A stretch of DNA of 18,396 bases from JABHVE01 sp047517625. Lineage in GTDB: Bacteria; Pseudomonadota; Alphaproteobacteria; UBA2966; CAIVPW01. Positions 14,824 through 18,396 of this stretch are shown piece by piece. The notes beneath the pieces are model-generated. The model ran no database searches, was not told the origin of the DNA, and was given only the letters and a program-made list of their open reading frames with translations. A program made the translations under genes and the position numbers. The stretch is from the NCBI GenBank assembly GCA_047517625.1, contig JAKZSO010000103.1, positions 1 to 18,396 on the forward strand, written 5' to 3'. Numbering within the stretch: position 1 is the stretch's first letter; each line of letters begins with the position of its first letter.

Positions 14824-15005
14824 TGGCGGTTCCAAAGCAAAAAATCTCCAAGTCGAAACGTAACATGCGCCGGGCCCACGACCGGCTGCCGGGAGAGGCA
14901 TATATCGAATGCCAGAATTGCGGTGAGCTGATGCGGCCCCATCATGTTTGCGCCTCTTGCGGCCACTACCACGGCCGCGAAGTCCTTGAAGCCCAAGACG
15001 TTTAG
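14823..15005 (+). CDS. rpmF: 50S ribosomal protein L32
   Basis: L32 is a small zinc-ribbon protein of the large ribosomal subunit. The 60-residue product has the typical MAVPKQKISKSKRNMRRAHD start and a four-cysteine zinc site, Cys30, Cys33, Cys43 and Cys46 (ECQNCGELMRPHHVCASCG). It is the zinc-binding form of L32. The ATG overlaps the stop of the yceD frame (TGATG), with AAGGAAAAGG upstream, so its translation may be coupled to yceD; the premature TAA in yceD could affect this. A 55-base gap separates it from plsX. Confidence 0.97.
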   Translation: MAVPKQKISKSKRNMRRAHDRLPGEAYIECQNCGELMRPHHVCASCGHYHGREVLEAQDV

Positions 15006-15060
15006 TTAGCATTTCGGGTCTTCTGGGCGCACCCCACCGCAAACAACCTAGGTCCGCTTT

Positions 15061-16119
15061 GTGACCACGGCGATGACAATCGCACTCGATACCATGGGCG
15101 GAGACAGCGCCCCCGGTATGGTCGTCGATGGCGCCGCCACGGCCAGCCGTCAGCACCCAGAAGTACGGTTTCTGTTGTTCGGGGACGAAGCAGCGGTTTC
15201 CAGGCTGCTTGCCGGGCATCCCCGGCTGTCCAAGAATGCCGAGATCCGTCATGCGCCCGAGGTGGTGCGGCCGGAAGACAAACCGAGCCACGCCTTGCGG
15301 CGATTGACCCAATCCAGCATGCGGTTGGCCATCGATTCGATCAAATCCGGGGAAGCCCAGGCGGTCGTTTCGGCTGGAAATACCGGGGCTTTGATGGCGA
15401 TTTCGAAAATCGTCCTGAAAACCCAGGACGGCATCGACCGGCCGGCGATGATCAGTTACTTCCCTACCATCCGCGGCGAAAGCTCGATGGTGGACCTCGG
15501 CGCCAATATCGAATGCGATGCCCGTAATCTTGTGCAATTCGCCATCATGGGCGCGGCCTTTGCCCGCAGCGTGCTGGGAATCGAGCGGCCGAGCGTTGGC
15601 TTGCTCAACGTTGGCGAGGAAGAATTGAAGGGCAGCGAGGAGGTCCGGGCCGCCAACCGCATCCTCAAGAACTCGGTTCTCGATTTCGATTACCACGGAT
15701 TTGTCGAGGGCAATAACATCGGCGAAGGGCTGGTGGATGTGTTTGTGACAGACGGTTTTACGGGGAATGCAGTGCTGAAAACCACCGAAGGTACAGCGAA
15801 GATGGTGAAAGCATACCTGATCGCGGCCTTAAAGCGGTCCTGGGCCTCGCGCCTCGGCTATCTGCTGGCCAAACCCGCTTTGGATGCCTTTGCCGCCAAG
15901 CTCGACCCGCGCCAGTACGATGGCGCCATGTTCGTTGGCCTCAATGGCGTGGTGGTCAAGAGCCATGGCTCCACGGACGCCGAAGGCTTCGCCAATGCCG
16001 TGGGCGTAGCGATCGACATGACCAAAGGCGAATTCAACGAGCGCATCCACGCCAACCTGGAAATGATTGGGGCCCAAACAGAACCCGCGGACCAAGCGGA
16101 ACAGGCGGCCCTTACGTGA
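15061..16119 (+). CDS. plsX: Phosphate acyltransferase PlsX
   Basis: PlsX converts acyl-ACP to acyl-phosphate, the donor for the first acylation of glycerol 3-phosphate in phospholipid synthesis. The 352-residue product contains the N-terminal IALDTMGGDSAPGMVVDGA, then VVSAGNTGALMA, YFPTIRGESSMVDLGANIEC, LLNVGEEELKGSEE, GFVEGNNIGEG and DVFVTDGFTGNAVLKT, all typical of the family. The GTG at 15061 has AGGT seven bases upstream; an ATG at 15073 is also possible and would start directly at MTIALDTMGGD. It overlaps fabH as GTGA. It probably acts as a peripheral inner-membrane enzyme. The protein appears intact. Confidence 0.96.
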   Translation: MTTAMTIALDTMGGDSAPGMVVDGAATASRQHPEVRFLLFGDEAAVSRLLAGHPRLSKNAEIRHAPEVVRPEDKPSHALRRLTQSSMRLAIDSIKSGEAQAVVSAGNTGALMAISKIVLKTQDGIDRPAMISYFPTIRGESSMVDLGANIECDARNLVQFAIMGAAFARSVLGIERPSVGLLNVGEEELKGSEEVRAANRILKNSVLDFDYHGFVEGNNIGEGLVDVFVTDGFTGNAVLKTTEGTAKMVKAYLIAALKRSWASRLGYLLAKPALDAFAAKLDPRQYDGAMFVGLNGVVVKSHGSTDAEGFANAVGVAIDMTKGEFNERIHANLEMIGAQTEPADQAEQAALT

Positions 16120-17093
16120 GCGTCCGGCGTTCCACTCTGGCGGGGTTTGGTGGCTACCTGCCCGAACGCGTAATGACCAACGACGCGTTGGCCAAAATCG
16201 TCGATACCTCGGACGAGTGGATCGTTGAACGCACCGGCATCCGCCGCCGCCACATTGCCGCGGACGGCCAGGCGACCTCTGATTTGGCTTTTGAAGCCGC
16301 CCAGGCGGCGCTGGCCAACGCCGGAGCCCAGGCAGAGGACGTGGACATGATTGTCTTGGCCACCTCTACCCCGGACGAGACCTTTCCGGCCACCGCGACC
16401 AGGGTTCAGCAAAAGTTAGGGATGACCCGGGGCGCCGCCTTTGATGTTCAAGCGGTCTGCACCGGCTTCATTTTTGCCATGGCTACCGCCGACAATTTTA
16501 TCAAGGCGGGCCAGGCGGACAAGGTCCTGGTGATTGGCGCCGAGATTTTCTCGCGCATTCTCGACTGGACGGACCGTTCGACCTGCGTGCTGTTTGGCGA
16601 TGGTGCAGGCGCCGTACTGCTCCGCGCCGGGGACGGGGATGGAACGAACCAGGACCGCGGGATTCTGGCCAACAGCCTGCATTCCGATGGCAGGCAACAT
16701 GATCTGTTGTATGCCGACGGCGGCCCCAGCACGACCCAAACCGCAGGCGTGGTGAAAATGGAGGGCCGCCAGGTGTTCAAGCAGGCGGTCATCAACCTCG
16801 CCGCCGTGGTCGGCGAGACCTTGGCGGGCACGGGCCTGGAGGCCTCGGACATTGACTGGCTGGTGCCCCACCAGGCCAACAAACGCATCTTGGATGGCAC
16901 CGCGAAAAGACTGGATTTGGCCCCGGAGCGGGTTGTGATTACGGTGGAAGACCATGCCAATACTTCCGCCGCGTCGGTGCCTTTGGCGCTGTCCACCGCG
17001 GTCGCGGACGGACGCATCAAACAAGGCGATCTGATCATGATGGAGGCAATGGGCGCTGGCATGACTTGGGGGGCTTGCCTGGCGCGGATTTGA
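16116..17093 (+). CDS. fabH: Beta-ketoacyl-ACP synthase III
   Basis: FabH starts fatty acid synthesis by condensing acetyl-CoA with malonyl-ACP. The 325-residue product has the complete catalytic triad: Cys115 in DVQAVCTGFIFAM, His252 in VPHQANKRI and Asn282 in DHANTSAAS. The N-terminal GFGGYLPERVMTNDAL and DEWIVERTGIRRRHIA, and the C-terminal MEAMGAGMTWGACLARI, are family typical. Translation starts at a GTG overlapping the plsX stop by four bases, so phospholipid and fatty acid initiation enzymes are co-translated. A 122-base gap with a candidate promoter follows before ihfA. Confidence 0.97.
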   Translation: MSVRRSTLAGFGGYLPERVMTNDALAKIVDTSDEWIVERTGIRRRHIAADGQATSDLAFEAAQAALANAGAQAEDVDMIVLATSTPDETFPATATRVQQKLGMTRGAAFDVQAVCTGFIFAMATADNFIKAGQADKVLVIGAEIFSRILDWTDRSTCVLFGDGAGAVLLRAGDGDGTNQDRGILANSLHSDGRQHDLLYADGGPSTTQTAGVVKMEGRQVFKQAVINLAAVVGETLAGTGLEASDIDWLVPHQANKRILDGTAKRLDLAPERVVITVEDHANTSAASVPLALSTAVADGRIKQGDLIMMEAMGAGMTWGACLARI

Positions 17094-17163
17094 AGGCCGA
17101 AGCCGGTTTGCGCAGCCAAGGGATTCGCTAAACCGCTTAAAAACGTCCCGCATCCCTTTGATA

Positions 17164-17192
17164 TTGACCCATTTCTTGCCACGGTCTAGCTT
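17164..17192 (+). promoter_or_regulatory. Candidate promoter of ihfA-merR
   Basis: TTGACC (17164-17169), a 17-base spacer and TAGCTT (17187-17192) lie in the 122-base gap after fabH. The ihfA ribosome binding site GGGAGGG (17200-17206) and ATG (17216) follow. The -35 match is good and the -10 is moderate. Confidence 0.45.
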
Positions 17193-17215
17193 ACGGGCCG
17201 GGAGGGAAATTGCCG

Positions 17216-17524
17216 ATGGCAACTGTAACCCGCGCTCATTTAACCGAGGCGGTGTACGAAGAAGTTGGCCTTTCGCGCAACGAATCGGCGGAGTTCGTCG
17301 AATCTGTTTTTGGCGAAATCGGTCAAAGTCTGGAGAAGGGGGAAACGGTTAAGATTTCCTCGTTCGGCAGCTTCTATGTGCGCGAAAAGGGTGAGCGCGT
17401 AGGCCGCAACCCAAAGACCGGCGACGAGGTTCCAATCCTGCCTCGGCGGGTTCTGGTGTTCCGTCCCTCCCACGTTCTGAAGGAACGGATCAACCGCTCA
17501 CTATCGCCGAAAACGGGCGAATAA
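17216..17524 (+). CDS. ihfA: Integration host factor subunit alpha
   Basis: IHF alpha pairs with IHF beta to bend DNA at specific sites in replication, recombination and transcription. The 102-residue product is close to the E. coli length (99). It has TVTRAHLTEAVYEEVGLSRNESAEFVES, the VKISSFGSFYVREKGERVGRNPKTGDEV arm region and LPRRVLVFRPSHVLKERIN. The proline in the arm (VPILPRRV) region and the GRNPKTG turn are typical of the IHF/HU family, and the overall match is to the alpha subunit. The ATG at 17216 has GGGAGGG nine bases upstream; a TTG two codons earlier is less likely. merR follows after three bases, an order shared with other Alphaproteobacteria. Confidence 0.95.
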   Translation: MATVTRAHLTEAVYEEVGLSRNESAEFVESVFGEIGQSLEKGETVKISSFGSFYVREKGERVGRNPKTGDEVPILPRRVLVFRPSHVLKERINRSLSPKTGE

Positions 17525-17527
17525 CCG

Positions 17528-18010
17528 GTGAGCGACGACTTGGCCCATCCCGACGACCAGGCCGGAAACGCCAAGTCAGCAACATCAAAGCGGGCAGCCA
17601 AAGCCCCCGGGGCGTTCCGCACAATCAGCGAAGTGGCTGAAGAATTGTCTGTGCCCCAACATGTGCTCCGGTTCTGGGAAAGCAAATTTTCCCAAGTCCG
17701 GCCCCTGAAACGCGGCGGTGGCCGCCGCTATTACCGGCCGGAAGACGTCACCCTGCTGCGTCAGATCCGCCGCCTGCTGTACGACGAAGGCTACAAAATC
17801 CGCGGCGTGCAAAAGGTGCTGCGGGAAGGCGGCCGAAGAGTCGCCCCTGACGGCGGCCCCGAAGGGGCGGGGAAAGAAGCCGGTGACGGTGCTGGCGCGG
17901 CCCTTGAGAATGCCAATGGCGCCCTGGACCGGGACCAGCGCCGGCAACTCAGCAAGGCCTTGGAAGAACTGAACGACATCCGCGACACCCTGCGTCAAGC
18001 CGGCGGCTAA
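17528..18010 (+). CDS. MerR-family transcriptional regulator
   Basis: The 160-residue product has an unstructured, charged N-terminus of about 30 residues. A MerR-type winged-helix domain follows at about residues 30-100: FRTISEVAEELSVPQHVLRFWESKF, KRGGGRRYYRPEDVTLLRQIRRLLYDEGYKIRGVQKVLRE. The C-terminal part is glycine- and alanine-rich, ending in a helix (QRRQLSKALEELNDIRDTL) that could dimerise. No effector-binding domain or metal-binding cysteines are present, so it is not a metal sensor such as MerR itself. This subgroup sits next to ihfA in many Alphaproteobacteria; its targets are unknown to me. The GTG start lies three bases after the ihfA stop, in the same operon. Confidence 0.9.
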   Translation: MSDDLAHPDDQAGNAKSATSKRAAKAPGAFRTISEVAEELSVPQHVLRFWESKFSQVRPLKRGGGRRYYRPEDVTLLRQIRRLLYDEGYKIRGVQKVLREGGRRVAPDGGPEGAGKEAGDGAGAALENANGALDRDQRRQLSKALEELNDIRDTLRQAGG

Positions 18011-18030
18011 CCGCCAACCGGCGGTCGGTT
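18010..18030 (+). terminator. Hairpin after the MerR gene
   Basis: ACCGCC (18010-18015), loop AACC and GGCGGT (18020-18025) form a perfect six-base-pair stem starting at the last base of the stop codon. It is followed by CGGTTTAG. The short T run makes it a moderate terminator candidate for the ihfA-merR transcript. Confidence 0.4.
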
Positions 18031-18105
18031 TAGTTGGTGTCCGGCCCGGAGTCGGCGCTCGAATTTTCTTTAGCCCCGAGATTCAGGCGCCGCAATTCTT
18101 GGTTT

Positions 18106-18142
18106 CCCCTCCCCACCGAGGGAGGGGGTTTGGGGGAGGGGG
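18106..18142 (+). repeat. G-rich hairpin overlapping a G-quadruplex motif
   Basis: CCCCTCCC (18106-18113), loop CACCGA and GGGAGGGG (18120-18127) form a perfect eight-base-pair stem. The right arm continues into four G tracts (18120-18122, 18124-18128, 18132-18136, 18138-18142) with loops of 1, 3 and 1 bases, which fits a G-quadruplex motif. It sits in the 222-base gap between merR and the tRNA. Similar C-rich/G-rich hairpins are often repeated in proteobacterial genomes. Confidence 0.6.
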
Positions 18143-18195
18143 TGCGTACGCATCCGTAGGCTGGCCGCCCTATCTAGCCCAAAAGAGACGCCCAA

Positions 18196-18224
18196 TTGCG
18201 CCCCGGGGGGCCGGGCGGTACATT
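18196..18224 (+). promoter_or_regulatory. Candidate promoter of tRNA-Pro
   Basis: TTGCGC (18196-18201), a 17-base very GC-rich spacer and TACATT (18219-18224) lie directly before the tRNA, whose first base is nine bases after the -10 element. Transcription would start at or just before the mature 5' end. Confidence 0.4.
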
Positions 18225-18232
18225 CACACCGT

Positions 18233-18310
18233 CGGAGCGTAGCGCAGCCTGGTTAGCGCACCACACTGGGGGTGTGGGGGTCGGTGGTTCAAATCCACTC
18301 GCTCCGACCA
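18233..18310 (+). tRNA. tRNA-Pro (anticodon GGG)
   Basis: The sequence folds as a complete tRNA. The acceptor stem CGGAGCG pairs with CGCTCCG at the end. The D arm is GCGCAGCCTGGTTAGCGC, and the anticodon stem CCACA/TGTGG encloses the loop CTGGGGG with anticodon GGG at 18268-18270. The variable region is GGGTC, and the T arm GGTGG-TTCAAAT-CCACT contains the standard TTC. The discriminator A and an encoded CCA (18308-18310) follow. It reads CCC and CCU proline codons. No introns or damaged stems are seen. Confidence 0.97.
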
Positions 18311-18362
18311 ATCTTTTTAAAGACTTGGCTGGCGCCGTTAACTCGTCACATTAGCTTGGTGG

Positions 18363-18382
18363 TGCCTGGCCGCGGCCAGGCA
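18363..18382. repeat. Perfect 20-bp palindrome
   Basis: TGCCTGGCCGCGGCCAGGCA is identical to its reverse complement with no spacer. It lies about 50 bases after the tRNA and close to the window edge. No T run follows, so a classical intrinsic terminator is not supported. It could be a cruciform, a regulator site or part of an interspersed palindromic repeat. Confidence 0.7.
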
Positions 18383-18396
18383 GCGCCGCTTCACCC

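Overview
The window reads as a moderately GC-rich alphaproteobacterial chromosome segment, most like the Rhodospirillales and relatives. The evidence is two gene neighbourhoods typical of that class: glyA-nrdR-ribD-ribE-ribBA-ribH-nusB-thiL, and a ubiquinol-cytochrome c chaperone with DUF177/YceD-rpmF-plsX-fabH-ihfA-merR followed by tRNA-Pro. A K+-independent proton-pumping pyrophosphatase also fits. GTG and TTG starts and 4-nt stop/start overlaps are common.

Region 1 (about 1-3100, minus strand) is accessory. It holds a caspase-like (peptidase C14) protein with Sel1 repeats, an Ig-like segment and an EF-hand-like loop. Downstream on the same strand is a secreted MORN-repeat/SH3 protein. The MORN/SH3 gene can only be read as one protein by changing frame twice, at short G runs. 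The caspase gene lacks a usable start with a signal peptide: its best ribosome binding site leads into another frame. A 13-bp core sequence occurs three times here, twice upstream of gene starts in the same arrangement. At the left edge a further minus-strand gene begins.

Region 2 (about 3200-10370, plus strand) is a tight housekeeping operon: rpiB, glyA, nrdR, ribD, ribE, ribBA (RibBX-like, with a GTP cyclohydrolase II half lacking zinc cysteines), ribH, nusB and thiL. It makes one-carbon units, controls ribonucleotide reductase, builds riboflavin, and supplies an antitermination factor and thiamine diphosphate. I see no FMN riboswitch.

Region 3 (about 10370-13100) holds a small membrane-anchored FliL-like protein and hppA, the membrane H+-pyrophosphatase. 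Hairpin/T-rich signals lie before hppA.

Region 4 (about 13125-18010) has bamE on the minus strand, divergent from a second plus-strand operon: bc1 chaperone, yceD/DUF177, rpmF, plsX, fabH, then ihfA and a MerR regulator behind their own candidate promoter. The yceD gene carries an in-frame TAA between two conserved halves.

Region 5 (18011-18396) is intergenic around a tRNA-Pro(GGG). It has a G-rich hairpin/G-quadruplex motif before the tRNA and a perfect 20-bp palindrome at the right edge.

No phage, insertion sequence, CRISPR array or rRNA was seen. The most noteworthy items are the caspase/MORN locus with its lesions and shared upstream repeat, and the interrupted yceD gene.
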